From assembly GCF_014201145.1 (NCBI RefSeq), contig NZ_JACHDP010000001.1, positions 1,736,001-1,800,000 on the forward strand: a stretch of DNA of 64,000 bases. The letters are read 5' to 3'. A model generated the notes under the pieces. It made no database searches, was not told the DNA's origin, and saw only the letters and a program-made list of their open reading frames with translations. The translations under genes and the position numbers were made by a program. Shown piece by piece: positions 19,091 to 27,429 of the stretch. The DNA is from Micromonospora parathelypteridis. GTDB taxonomy: Bacteria > Actinomycetota > Actinomycetes > Mycobacteriales > Micromonosporaceae. Each line of letters opens with the position of its first letter. Within the stretch, counting starts at the first letter, position 1.

Positions 19091-19390
19091 ATGACCAGCG
19101 CGACGGGCTACGACGGGTTCGACGGGGCGAGCGAGTTGCTCCGCGCGCTGTCCGCGCCCATTCGGCTGGCCATCGTCAGCGAGTTGGCCGGCGGTGAGCG
19201 GTGCGTGCACGAGTTGGTGGAGAAGCTCGGCGCCGCGCAACCGCTCGTCTCCCAGCACCTGCGGGTGCTGCGCGGCGCGGGCGTGGTGCGGGGTTCGCGG
19301 CGCGGTCGGGAGATCGCCTACAGCCTGGTCGACGAGCACGTCGCGCACATCGTGGCCGACGCGGTCAGCCATGCGGGGGAGGGATCATGA
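19091..19390 (+). CDS. ArsR/SmtB-family zinc-responsive repressor
   Basis: A 99-residue winged-helix repressor. The recognition region is HELVEKLGAAQPLVSQHLRVLRGAGVVRGSRRGREIAYSL. The C-terminal helix contains D-x-H-x10-H-x2-E (in DEHVAHIVADAVSHAGE), the exact spacing of the alpha5 zinc site of SmtB and CzrA, so zinc sensing is well supported. In mycobacteria an SmtB-type repressor and Zur form one operon; the same pairing occurs here, with an ATGA overlap to zur. ATG at 19091, 37 bp after znuB, so it may be read through from the transporter genes or have its own promoter. Confidence 0.92.
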   Translation: MTSATGYDGFDGASELLRALSAPIRLAIVSELAGGERCVHELVEKLGAAQPLVSQHLRVLRGAGVVRGSRRGREIAYSLVDEHVAHIVADAVSHAGEGS

Positions 19391-19785
19391 GCGAGAGCAG
19401 CGCCGCGGTGCGCAACACCCGGCAGCGCTCGGCGGTGAGCGCGCTGCTGGGCGAGATGGAGGGCTTCCACAGCGCCCAGGACCTGCACGCGATGCTGCGG
19501 CAGCGCGGCGAACGGGTCGGTCTGACCACCGTCTACCGCACTCTGCAGGGGCTGGCCGACGCGGGCGAGATCGACGTGATGCGTCCGCCGGGTGGCGAGC
19601 ACCTCTACCGCCGCTGCAGCGAGGGGCACCACCACCACCTGGTCTGCCGGGCCTGCGGGCGTACGGTCGAGGTGGCCGGGCCGGCCGTGGAGAGCTGGGC
19701 CGACCGGGTCGCCGCGCAGCACGGCTACACCGACATCAGCCACACCATGGAGATCTTCGGGACCTGCCCGGCCTGCTCGCATTGA
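19387..19785 (+). CDS. zur: Zinc uptake regulator Zur (Fur family)
   Basis: A 132-residue Fur-family repressor. The winged-helix part is NTRQRSAVSALLGEMEGFHSAQDLHAMLRQRGERVGLTTVYRTLQGL. Metal-site residues are in GGEHLYRRCSEGHHHHLVCRACG, and the structural zinc is expected at the two CxxC pairs (CRAC and CPAC). The HHHH stretch and the genomic context (znuACB, SmtB-type repressor, Zur box) support Zur rather than iron-Fur. The ATG overlaps the upstream TGA (ATGA). It probably represses znuA through the 16439 site when zinc is replete. Confidence 0.93.
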   Translation: MSESSAAVRNTRQRSAVSALLGEMEGFHSAQDLHAMLRQRGERVGLTTVYRTLQGLADAGEIDVMRPPGGEHLYRRCSEGHHHHLVCRACGRTVEVAGPAVESWADRVAAQHGYTDISHTMEIFGTCPACSH

Positions 19786-19798
19786 CTAGCCTGAGATC

Positions 19799-20248
19799 GT
19801 GTCAGACCTTCAGTTCAGGCCGGTCCAGCCCGTGGGTGGCGAAGCAGCCCTGCTCGACTGGCAACACGTCCACAATCTGATCATCCCCACGGCCACGCTG
19901 TCGGCCGACGAGATCGTCGTCCGCGCCCAGCGGAACATCCTCGAGGTCGCGTACGTCGAGGGGGTGGCGGTGGGTTGCTCGACGGTACGACCCCCGGAAT
20001 CCGATACGGCGGCCGCGACCGTGATCGCACGGGTTCTGCCGGGAGATCGCCGGCACGGCTACGGGGAGCAGATCTACCAGCGAGGGCTGGCGAGGGCACG
20101 AGACCTCGGCGCGCAGGTCATCGACACCGTCGTCCTGGCCTCCAACGACGACGGCCTGCGGTTCGCCCGACAGCACGGCTTCGTCGAGATCGAGCGGTAC
20201 GTCCTGCCCGGTGACACCGTGCCGTTCGTGGACCTCCGGCTCACCTGA
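19799..20248 (+). CDS. GNAT-family N-acetyltransferase
   Basis: A 149-residue acetyltransferase with the GNAT core: the acetyl-CoA loop is RVLPGDRRHGYGEQIYQRGLARARDLGA and the later NDDGLRFARQHGFVEIERYVL matches the typical beta5-alpha4 segment. The substrate cannot be read from sequence. It starts with GTG 13 bp after zur and could be the last gene of the zinc operon, though nothing links it to metal metabolism. It is followed by 124 bp with no feature seen. Confidence 0.85.
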   Translation: MSDLQFRPVQPVGGEAALLDWQHVHNLIIPTATLSADEIVVRAQRNILEVAYVEGVAVGCSTVRPPESDTAAATVIARVLPGDRRHGYGEQIYQRGLARARDLGAQVIDTVVLASNDDGLRFARQHGFVEIERYVLPGDTVPFVDLRLT

Positions 20249-20372
20249 GCGCGAACGCCACCCGCAGCGTGACAGGCAAACGCGGGCCAGCGCCGCCGCG
20301 CTGCGGGCCGGTTCGCCCCGGCCACCAAACGACGGGTGTCGAGCCGAGGCCGTTCGTGCAACGCTGTCCGGC

Positions 20373-20981
20373 GTGAAAATCTATGCCGATCGGTTTCCGA
20401 CCGCCGCCCGACAGTTGCTCACCGACCTGCTCGTCGTCGCCTGGGTGTACGCGGCCATCCGCGGCGCGCTGTGGCTGCACGACCTGGTGCAGAAGCTCGC
20501 CGTACCGGGGCAGAAGCTGGAGGGCGCCGGCACCGGGCTGGCCGACAACCTGGGCGACGCCGGCAGCAAGGTCGGCCGGGTGCCGCTGGTCGGCGACGAG
20601 CTGACCGCGCCCTTCCAACGCGCCGCCGATGCCGCCCGGTCGCTCGCCGACGCCGGCCGCGACCAGCAGCACATGGTCGACCAGCTCGCCCTCGCCCTCA
20701 CCATCGCGGTGCTGATCTTTCCGTTGGGTCTGGTGCTCTTCGGTTGGCTGCCACTGCGGCTCCGGTGGATGCGCCGAGCGGGGTCAGCGGCGAAGCTGGC
20801 TGCCGTCCCGGCCGGCCGGGACCTGCTCGCCCTGCGCGCGCTGGTCAGTCAGCCACTGGGTCGACTGAACCGGATCGCGCCAGACGTCGCCGAGGCGTGG
20901 CGGCGCGGCGACGACGAGACCATCGACGCGCTGGCCACGCTGGAGCTGCGTCAACTCGGCGTACGCGGTCGGGGCCGCTAA
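20373..20981 (+). CDS. Membrane protein of unknown function, two predicted helices
   Basis: A 202-residue protein starting at GTG 20373 (VKIYADRFPTAARQLLTDLLVVAWVYAAIRGALWL). An N-terminal membrane segment is followed by a small-residue-rich extracytoplasmic stretch with GLADNLGDAGSKVGRVPLVGDELTAPF and then a second strong helix (LALALTIAVLIFPLGLVLFGWL). The C-terminal cytoplasmic part is basic and helical. The architecture, two helices around an amphipathic loop, is common in actinobacterial hypothetical proteins. No motif gives a function. It is 9 bp before the next tiny membrane protein and probably co-transcribed. Confidence 0.7.
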   Translation: MKIYADRFPTAARQLLTDLLVVAWVYAAIRGALWLHDLVQKLAVPGQKLEGAGTGLADNLGDAGSKVGRVPLVGDELTAPFQRAADAARSLADAGRDQQHMVDQLALALTIAVLIFPLGLVLFGWLPLRLRWMRRAGSAAKLAAVPAGRDLLALRALVSQPLGRLNRIAPDVAEAWRRGDDETIDALATLELRQLGVRGRGR

Positions 20982-20990
20982 GGTCTTCGG

Positions 20991-21158
20991 GTGTTCTACT
21001 TCCTGATCGTCATCGCCGTCCTGCTGCTCGGCTACGCCGCCGTCCTGGTCTCCTTCGTGCGCCGGGGCAAGAAGATCCCGCCCGCGGCGTACCTGGCTCT
21101 GGCCGGGCTCAACGGCCTGATCCTGGCGGCGGTGCTGGCCTGGGCTGTCGCCCGCTGA
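20991..21158 (+). CDS. Tiny two-helix membrane protein (55 aa)
   Basis: A 55-residue frame from GTG 20991: an N-terminal helix FYFLIVIAVLLLGYAAVLV, a basic turn RRGKKIP, and a second helix YLALAGLNGLILAAVLAW. The pattern is a clean hairpin of two membrane helices with a positive-inside loop. It follows the previous membrane protein by 9 bp and ends before the convergent acyl-CoA dehydrogenase gene. The coding case rests on the codon bias, the positive loop and the tight spacing; the function is unknown. Confidence 0.6.
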   Translation: MFYFLIVIAVLLLGYAAVLVSFVRRGKKIPPAAYLALAGLNGLILAAVLAWAVAR

Positions 21159-21189
21159 CACCTGGCGTGCGGTTGGCGGCAGGGACGGA

Positions 21190-23196
21190 TCAGGGCTTGG
21201 GCGGGATGCGGCGGCGGACGTCCTCGGCGGTGGACGGGCCGGGCGACCAGCCGGCCACCCAGGGCAACTCGTCGGACGGAGTGATCACGCCCTCCTCCAG
21301 GCCCGCGTAACGGCCGGCGAGGATCCGCTTCGCGGCGGCGGTGTCGACCGAGTCGGTGTTGTCCCAGAGGGCGGTGAACAGGGCATCCACCCGCACCCGC
21401 GCCTGCCGGCAGAACAGGTCGGCCAGTTCGACGTTCTCCGGTCGGCTGTCCCGTTCGGCGGAAGCACGGACGCAGACCGCGGACATCGCGAACAACTCGG
21501 CGCCGATGTCCACCACACGGCCGAGGAACGCCTGCTTACGTTCCATCTTTCCCTGCCAGCGGGACATCGCGTAGAACGTCGACCGGGCCAGCTTGCGCGA
21601 CGACCGCTCCACCTGTCGCAGGTGCGCGGCGAGGGGCCCGAACTCGGCGTACGCCGAAGGGCTCTGCCCCCGACCCACGGCAAGAGTGGGCAGCCACTTC
21701 GCGTAGAAGGCGCCCGCTCGGGCGCCGGCCCGTGCCTTGCGGCCCAGCCCGGCGTCGGGGTCGATGATGTCGCCAGCCACCGACAGGTGGGCGTCGACCG
21801 CCTCCCGGGCGATCAGCAGATGCATGATCTCGGTGGAGCCTTCGAAGATCCGGTTGATCCGCAGGTCGCGCAGCACCTGCTCGACGTTGGCCGGGCGTTC
21901 GCCGCGGGCGGCCAACGAGTCGGCCGTCTCGTAGCCGCGCCCGCCCCGGATCTGGATCAGCTCGTCGGCGATCGTCCAGGCCATCTCGCTGGCGTACAGC
22001 TTGACCAGGGCCGCCTCGATCCGGATGTCGTTGCGGTCGTCGTCGGCGAGCAGGCAGCAGAGGTCGAGCATGGTCTCCATGGCGTACGTGGTGGCGGCGA
22101 TGAAGGAGAGCTTCTGCGCGACCGCCTCGTGCTCGCCCACCGGCCGGCCCCACTGGACCCGGTCGGCGGCCCACCCCCGGGCCACGTTCAACGACCACTT
22201 GCCGGCGCCCACGCACATCGCCGGGAGGGAGAGCCGGCCGGTGTTCAGCGTGGTCAGGGCGATCTTCAGCCCTTTGCCCTCGCCGCCGATGACGTTCTCG
22301 GTGGGCACGAACACGTCGTGGAACCGGGTGAGGCTGTTTTCCAGGCCGCGCAGGCCGACGAACTCGTTGCGCCGCTCGACGGTGATGCCCGCGCTGTCGC
22401 CGTCCACCACGAACGCGGTGATCCCACCCCGTCGCCCCTCGGTGGCCGGCACCCGGGCCATCACCACCAGCAGGGTGGCCACGATGCCGTTGGTGGCCCA
22501 GAGCTTCACCCCGTTGAGCCGGTAACCGGTGCCGTCCTCGGTCGGCTCGGCGATGGTGGCCAGCCGGGCCGGGTCGGAGCCGACGTCCGGCTCGGTGAGC
22601 AGGAACGCGGACACCTCGCCGGCGGCGAGTCGGGGCAGGAAGCTCTGCTTCTGCTCGGCGGTGCCGAACATCTTCAGCGGCTGCGGCACCCCGATCGACT
22701 GGTGCGCAGAGAGCAGCGCGCCGATGGCCGGGCTGACCGAACCGGCCAGCATCAGCGCCCGGCAGTAGTGCAGGTTGCTCAGCCCGAGCCCGCCGTACTT
22801 CCGGTCGATCTTCATGCCGAACGCACCGAGGTCGGCGAGGCCGTGGAAGACCGAGTCGGGGATGGACGCATCGCGTTCGATGGCGGCGCCGTCCACCTCG
22901 GAGTCGAGGAAGGCGCGGAACCGACCAAGGAACTCCTCGGCGCGGGCCACATCGTCCGGGTCGGACTGCGGCCACGGGTCGATCAGGTCGAGCCGGAACC
23001 GGCCGAGGAACAGCTCCTTGCCGAAGCTGGGCCGGTCCCAGGTGGACTCGCGGGCGGCCTCGGCGACCCGCCGCGCCTCCTTTTCCGAGACGTGCCCGGC
23101 CTCCGCGGGCAACGGCGCCGCAGCGCCGGCGGTGTCGGGGGTGGCGTCGGAATCGGGGCCGTCCGGTGCTTGTCGGCCGTCCTGCGTCGTGGTCAC
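21190..23196 (-). CDS. Acyl-CoA dehydrogenase, long form
   Basis: A 668-residue flavoenzyme. The ACAD core occupies about residues 70-470: substrate/FAD landmarks FLLTEPDVGSDPARL, GVKLWATNG, RNEFVGLRGLENSLTRF and IRGGRGYETADSL, NRIFEGSTEIMHLL. The C-terminal extension of about 190 residues is helical, as in the VLCAD/ACAD9-like and some bacterial long-chain enzymes. It would catalyse alpha,beta-dehydrogenation of acyl-CoA in fatty acid oxidation. GTG at 23196 is preferred (GAGGGGG about 6 nt upstream) over an upstream ATG at 23250. It stands alone without other beta-oxidation genes. Confidence 0.9.
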   Translation of the reverse strand: MTTTQDGRQAPDGPDSDATPDTAGAAAPLPAEAGHVSEKEARRVAEAARESTWDRPSFGKELFLGRFRLDLIDPWPQSDPDDVARAEEFLGRFRAFLDSEVDGAAIERDASIPDSVFHGLADLGAFGMKIDRKYGGLGLSNLHYCRALMLAGSVSPAIGALLSAHQSIGVPQPLKMFGTAEQKQSFLPRLAAGEVSAFLLTEPDVGSDPARLATIAEPTEDGTGYRLNGVKLWATNGIVATLLVVMARVPATEGRRGGITAFVVDGDSAGITVERRNEFVGLRGLENSLTRFHDVFVPTENVIGGEGKGLKIALTTLNTGRLSLPAMCVGAGKWSLNVARGWAADRVQWGRPVGEHEAVAQKLSFIAATTYAMETMLDLCCLLADDDRNDIRIEAALVKLYASEMAWTIADELIQIRGGRGYETADSLAARGERPANVEQVLRDLRINRIFEGSTEIMHLLIAREAVDAHLSVAGDIIDPDAGLGRKARAGARAGAFYAKWLPTLAVGRGQSPSAYAEFGPLAAHLRQVERSSRKLARSTFYAMSRWQGKMERKQAFLGRVVDIGAELFAMSAVCVRASAERDSRPENVELADLFCRQARVRVDALFTALWDNTDSVDTAAAKRILAGRYAGLEEGVITPSDELPWVAGWSPGPSTAEDVRRRIPPKP

Positions 23197-23315
23197 GGCT
23201 GCCCCCTCGAACCTTGGTGCGGCTGCGTTGGTATGCGCCCTCAACGCCACGCTACCCCCGGGTGTTACCCAGGGGTAGCGTTGCGTGAAGATCTGCTTCG
23301 GCCCGCTCGCCCCGC

Positions 23316-23819
23316 TCAGCGGCCGGCGATCTCGTCCGGGTCGTCGTCCTCGTCGTCGATGTCGTCCTCACCCCAGTTGCGCCGGGCGAACGGCAGGGCA
23401 ACCCAGAACATGAGGAACCAGAGCCCGGTCAGCGCGCTGAGCACGAAGGCGATCGGCCGGTCCAGCACGAAGTCGGTGATCAGCAGCACCGCGCTGACCA
23501 TCGCGATCAGCATGAAGGCGAGGCCACCGCTGGCCATCCGGTGGGCGAACCGCACCAGCTCCGGCTTGCGCCCCTGCCGGAACAGCGCCCGGTGGAACGC
23601 CACCGGCGAGATGATCATTGCGGTGGCGGCCGCCGCGGCGAGCAGCGCGACGATGTAGACGTCCCGCTGGAACTCGCTGGTCTGGGTGAATCCGTTGCTG
23701 AACGGCAGGGTGAGCAGGAAGGCGAAGAGAATCTGCACGCCGGTCTGTGCGACCCGTAACTCCTGCAACAGGTCAGCGAAATTGCGCTGCCAACGCTGCT
23801 TCTCGGTCTCCTTGGACAC
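23316..23819 (-). CDS. Four-helix membrane protein, DUF6328-like
   Basis: A 167-residue protein. The N-terminal cytoplasmic helix KQRWQRNFADLLQELRVAQTGVQILFAFLLTLPF is the most conserved part of this actinobacterial family (remembered as DUF6328). Four membrane segments are visible, with a positive loop AFHRALFRQGRKPELVRFAHR and an acidic tail WGEDDIDDEDDDPDE. No enzyme motif is present; function unknown. ATG at 23819 with an AGCGCG region and only a weak ribosome site. A 173-bp gap with no recognised feature separates it from the SIS gene. Confidence 0.8.
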   Translation of the reverse strand: MSKETEKQRWQRNFADLLQELRVAQTGVQILFAFLLTLPFSNGFTQTSEFQRDVYIVALLAAAAATAMIISPVAFHRALFRQGRKPELVRFAHRMASGGLAFMLIAMVSAVLLITDFVLDRPIAFVLSALTGLWFLMFWVALPFARRNWGEDDIDDEDDDPDEIAGR

Positions 23820-23992
23820 GCGCTACCTCCGGTGCGACGCTACTGCCGGCGGTCCCGCCCGCCGGCAGCAACGCCAATGCCCCACCCGGCCGAGCGCGAA
23901 ACAAGTTCACGACACCGTCCGTTCATCGTGAGTTCGCATTTCGGCCTGGCGCGCGAGTCGATACCGGGCGACCGGGAACGCCCGCGACAGCG

Positions 23993-24742
23993 TCAGGACC
24001 CGCGTCGGATCCGGCCCGCGTACCGGGCCTCCAGAGCCGTGTTGTGGGCGTCACCGTCCGGGATGTTCGCCGACAGGTAGACCGGCGGCCGCTCCCCCGC
24101 CGCCAGCAACCGCGCCACCACCTCCACGGTGATCTGCTGCGCCAGCAGCGCGGCGGTGATCGAAGAGACCGCGCCGACCGCGCCACCGCCGGGAAGCGGC
24201 AGCGTCGCGTCCCCGTACGGCGCACCGTTGTCGAGCACCACGTCGGCGAGGTCGCCCAACTTGCGCCCGGACGGGTGGCGGGAGGTCATCCGGCCGGAGT
24301 GCTGCGCGGAGGTGATCGCCACCAGAGCGTGGCCGCGTTCCTTCACCAGCATGGCGAACTCCACCATCGCGCCGTTGACCCCGGAGTTCGAGGCCAGCAC
24401 GAAGACGTCGGTGGGCCGCACCGGGGCCAGCTCGTAGAGGCGGTGCGCGACCTCCGGATCCCGTTCCAACATCGGACCGAGCTGCTCGGCCGGTTCGCCA
24501 CCAATCAGCACCAGGTCGCGCAGCGCGATCCGGTTGGTCGGCACCAGACCGCCCGCCCGTCCGGCGATCTCCATCGCGAGGGCCTCCGAATGCCCGGTGC
24601 CGAACGCGTGCACCACGCCGTCGGCGCGTACAGCCTCGGCGATCAGGTCGGCGGCCCGCCCCACCGCCTCCCGCTGACTGGCGGCCACCTGGCCGATCGT
24701 CTCGGTCACCACGGCCAGATAGTCCTCGGCACTCAGCGTCAT
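23993..24742 (-). CDS. SIS-domain sugar isomerase-like protein
   Basis: A 249-residue protein of the sugar-isomerase (SIS) superfamily: LIAEAVRADGVVHAFGTGHSEALAMEIAGRAGGLVP is the nucleotide-like phosphosugar loop and DVFVLASNSGVNGAMVEFAMLVKERGHALVAITS the second Rossmann-type motif. SIS proteins bind phosphosugars as isomerases or regulators, for example GlcNAc-6-P-linked enzymes. Its ATG (24742) overlaps the TGA of the AAC(3)-like gene (ATGA), so the two are translationally coupled. This hints that the two act on a related amino-sugar substrate, which is an inference only. Confidence 0.85.
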   Translation of the reverse strand: MTLSAEDYLAVVTETIGQVAASQREAVGRAADLIAEAVRADGVVHAFGTGHSEALAMEIAGRAGGLVPTNRIALRDLVLIGGEPAEQLGPMLERDPEVAHRLYELAPVRPTDVFVLASNSGVNGAMVEFAMLVKERGHALVAITSAQHSGRMTSRHPSGRKLGDLADVVLDNGAPYGDATLPLPGGGAVGAVSSITAALLAQQITVEVVARLLAAGERPPVYLSANIPDGDAHNTALEARYAGRIRRGS

Positions 24743-25545
24743 GCGTCCTCCGTCGTCCGATTGCGGGCCAGCCAGCGCACCGCGAAGTCGACCGCCGCCC
24801 GCTGGCGCATCAACCTGCCGGTCCCGTCGCCGACCGGTCCGGTGCGAACCGCCCCGGTGGCCTCCAGGTCCCTGCCCAACGCGTCGAAGTCGTCCGAGTC
24901 GAGCCGTACGTCCTGCCACCACACCCATTCGCGACCACCGTCGCCGGTACGCGCGGCGGCGCCCACCTGCTCGCGGGGTGCGCCCGGGCTGCGGTACTCG
25001 GCCAGGTGCAGCGAGGTGCTCTTGGAGTGGTCCACGCCCAGCAGCAACACGTCGGCGTCCAGGTCGTAGAGCCGGGCCAGCGGCGAGCCCTCGCCGAGCA
25101 TGTCGCCGAGGGTGTGCCCGGCCACCACCTGCTCGGCGGCCGGCCCGAGCGCGGCGAACGACACGTGCGGATGCGAACTGCGCATCGCGCCGGGCCAGCC
25201 GCGAACCGTCTCGGCGAGCACACCCATGAACCGGCTCGGCGTGACCGCCGGGTCGAAGCCCGGCATCTCGGCGCGGATCAGCGGCCACCAGTCCGCCGGC
25301 ACCGGCGGTCTGCTCCATCCCGCGGGGTCGCTGTTGTCCGGCGTGTGGGTGGGCACCACGATCGTGCCGTCGGGACCGAGCGCGTCGCGCAGGGCGAGCA
25401 CCACCGCGTGCGGCCCGCCGCAGACGAATCCCAGCGGACGCAGCGCGGCGTGCACCAGCAGCGTCGCGCCGGGGCGTACGCCCAGCACGCGCAGTTGCGC
25501 GGCGATCGAGCGCCGAGTGCCCGGCCCGCTGGCGTCCGTCGTCAC
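24739..25545 (-). CDS. AAC(3)-family N-acetyltransferase
   Basis: A 268-residue protein of the antibiotic NAT (AAC(3)) family, whose characterised members acetylate the 3-amino group of 2-deoxystreptamine in aminoglycosides. Signature parts: LLVHAALRPLGFVCGGP, GTIVVPTHTPDNSDPAGW, RSSHPHVSFAALGP (with the catalytic-site His) and LLLGVDHSKSTSLHLAEY. It precedes and is coupled to an SIS gene. Many family members in genomes have no proven resistance role; a primary-metabolism N-acylation is possible. Micromonospora species include aminoglycoside producers, so self-protection is conceivable but unproven. No biosynthetic genes are seen nearby. Confidence 0.88.
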   Translation of the reverse strand: MTTDASGPGTRRSIAAQLRVLGVRPGATLLVHAALRPLGFVCGGPHAVVLALRDALGPDGTIVVPTHTPDNSDPAGWSRPPVPADWWPLIRAEMPGFDPAVTPSRFMGVLAETVRGWPGAMRSSHPHVSFAALGPAAEQVVAGHTLGDMLGEGSPLARLYDLDADVLLLGVDHSKSTSLHLAEYRSPGAPREQVGAAARTGDGGREWVWWQDVRLDSDDFDALGRDLEATGAVRTGPVGDGTGRLMRQRAAVDFAVRWLARNRTTEDA

Positions 25546-25574
25546 GATGGCCCTCCCTCGCTGACCCGCACGGT

Positions 25575-26405
25575 TCAGGCCGTCTTGCCGGCTCGGGCCA
25601 GGATCGCCTCGGCGAGCGGGCCTGGCGCCGTGTCCGGGATCCAGTGACTCACCCCGGGCAGCTGCACGAAGCGGTATTCACCGATGACGTTGGCCGCGCA
25701 CGCCTCGGCGGCGGTCCGGCCGATGGCGACGTCCCGGTCACTCCAGACGTACGTGGTGGGCACCGCGACCGGGCCGACGCCGGCCAGGTCGGCGCGGGAC
25801 ATCGCCCGGTACCAGTTCAGCGCGGCGGTGAGCACCCCCGGCTCGCGCATCGGGTCGGCGTAGCGGTCCACCCGGCGCGCGTCGCCCACCCCGCCGAGCA
25901 GCTTGCGCAACGCGGTCGCGTGCCACGCCAGCAGCACCTTCTCGGCCTTGTCCGGCTTGCGGAACAGCGCGATGTACGACGAGCGGGCCTTCTGCTGGCT
26001 GTCGGTGGCCAGGGCCTGCGCCATCGCCGCCGGATGTGGCACGGACACCGCGGTCAGCGTGCGGACCCGATCCGGGTGCCCGGCGGCGACCGCCCACGCC
26101 ACGATCGCTCCCCAGTCGTGGCCGACCAGGTGGACAGCGTCCAGCCCGAGGGCGTCGAGCACCGCCACCACGTCGGCGACCAGCTCGGGGATCCGGTAGT
26201 CGGCCACCCGGGCGGGTCGGGCGTCCGGCGAGTAGCCGCGCTGGTCCAGCGCGTACGTGCGCAGCCCGGCCGCGTGCAGCGTCGGCACGACGTCGTCCCA
26301 TTCGCCGCTGTGCTGCGGGAAACCGTGCAGCAGCAGGGCGGGTACGCCGTCCGGCGGTCCGCCGGCGGTTACCTCGAACGTGAAACCTCGCGCGTCGACC
26401 CGCAT
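25575..26405 (-). CDS. Alpha/beta hydrolase, epoxide hydrolase-like
   Basis: A 276-residue alpha/beta-hydrolase fold protein. The oxyanion motif is LLHGFPQHSGEW, the nucleophile elbow GHDWGAIVAW with Asp97 in place of the usual Ser, and the catalytic His is in LPGVSHWIPD. An Asp nucleophile is typical of epoxide hydrolases and haloalkane dehalogenases; the HGFPQ motif favours the epoxide hydrolase type. The substrate is unknown. ATG at 26405. It is followed closely by the AAC(3) gene on the same strand, 29 bp away, so the three genes could form one transcript. Confidence 0.87.
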   Translation of the reverse strand: MRVDARGFTFEVTAGGPPDGVPALLLHGFPQHSGEWDDVVPTLHAAGLRTYALDQRGYSPDARPARVADYRIPELVADVVAVLDALGLDAVHLVGHDWGAIVAWAVAAGHPDRVRTLTAVSVPHPAAMAQALATDSQQKARSSYIALFRKPDKAEKVLLAWHATALRKLLGGVGDARRVDRYADPMREPGVLTAALNWYRAMSRADLAGVGPVAVPTTYVWSDRDVAIGRTAAEACAANVIGEYRFVQLPGVSHWIPDTAPGPLAEAILARAGKTA

Positions 26406-26522
26406 GATCGGAAGCGTACCCAGCCGACGGCGAGTCGGTCGCTCCCCGCAGGTCAGGCGGATGCCCTGCTGGGCTGACGGCCCTGTTCGGTGTTAGCGTC
26501 AGCGAGACAACTTCACATCCGA

Positions 26523-26601
<79 letters not shown>

Positions 26602-26693
26602 TTCGGTCGACCTCCAGCCGCGCCGCCGTCCGGTGCCACCGGACGCGCGGCGTGCGTCTTCTCCTGGTTCGCAGTCAGAACTGGGAGCAACAC

Positions 26694-27287
26694 ATGAATT
26701 CCACCACCGACACCAGCCGCTGGCGGACCATCGACATCGTGGTCGCCTCGGTGATCGCGGTCGCCTTCGGCGTCATCTTCTGGGCGTGGGGCCTGGTCTG
26801 GAGCGCCACCGAGGGCGCGTTCGCCTTCTTCCCGCCGGCGCAGACGCTGCTCTACGGCGTCTGGCTGATGCCGGCCGTGATCGGCGGTCTGGTCATCCGC
26901 AAGCCCGGCGCCGCGCTCTACTGCGAGACGGTGGCCGCCGTCCTGTCCGCGCTGCTGGGCAGCCAGTGGGCCGGCACGGTCATCCCGCAGGGCATCGTGC
27001 AGGGCATCGGCGCCGAGTTGGCGTTCGCCGCCTTCCGGTACCGGTCGTTCCGCCTGCCGACCGCGATGCTGGCCGGCGCGCTGACCGGCCTCAGCGCCGC
27101 GCTCTTCGACTTCTTCGTCTGGAACGTCGACTACGCGCTGGCCGACTACCGCATCCCGTACGCGCTGCTCACCATCGTCAGCGCCACCGTGATCGCCGGC
27201 GCCGGCGGCTGGCTGCTGACCAGGGCCCTGGCCAACACGGGAGTCCTGGACCGCTTCCCGGTAGCCCAGGACCGCGCGCTCATCTGA
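26694..27287 (+). CDS. ykoE: ECF transporter S component, YkoE type (thiamine precursor)
   Basis: A 197-residue substrate-binding membrane subunit of an energy-coupling factor importer. It has about five or six helices with family landmarks WGLVWSATEGAFAFFPPAQTLLYGVWLMPAVIGG, LVIRKPGAALYCETVAAVLSALLGSQWAG and IVQGIGAELAFAAFRYRSF. YkoE-type proteins recognise hydroxymethylpyrimidine or thiamine; the TPP riboswitch just upstream supports this. ATG at 26694 with a GGGAGC site. It forms the transporter with YkoD and YkoC encoded downstream. Confidence 0.92.
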   Translation: MNSTTDTSRWRTIDIVVASVIAVAFGVIFWAWGLVWSATEGAFAFFPPAQTLLYGVWLMPAVIGGLVIRKPGAALYCETVAAVLSALLGSQWAGTVIPQGIVQGIGAELAFAAFRYRSFRLPTAMLAGALTGLSAALFDFFVWNVDYALADYRIPYALLTIVSATVIAGAGGWLLTRALANTGVLDRFPVAQDRALI

Positions 27288-27304
27288 CCACCGCTGTCGA
27301 CTGC

Positions 27305-27364
27305 GTTGATCAAGAGGTTTGCGTCAACGAACCGCGATTTTCTGACGCGAACCTCTTGATCAAC
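27305..27364. repeat. GATC-containing inverted repeat between ykoE and ykoD
   Basis: Two 22-nt arms (27305-27326 and 27343-27364) are complementary at 21 positions, with the one mismatch a possible G-U wobble; the loop is 16 nt. Each outer end carries GTTGATCA. The hairpin lies inside the thiamine transporter gene set, 18 bp after the ykoE stop codon, so it may limit read-through or mark a repeated element. Confidence 0.85.
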
Positions 27365-27429
27365 AGGTGAGACGCGGGACGCGGGGCGCGGGGCGGCGGG
27401 GGTGCGGGGGCCGGGAGGGGGTGGGTTTG

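Noticed and set aside
24739..25545. An aminoglycoside biosynthetic gene cluster around the AAC(3)-type gene
   Set aside because: No 2-deoxystreptamine, aminotransferase or glycosyltransferase genes occur in the neighbouring 20 kb.
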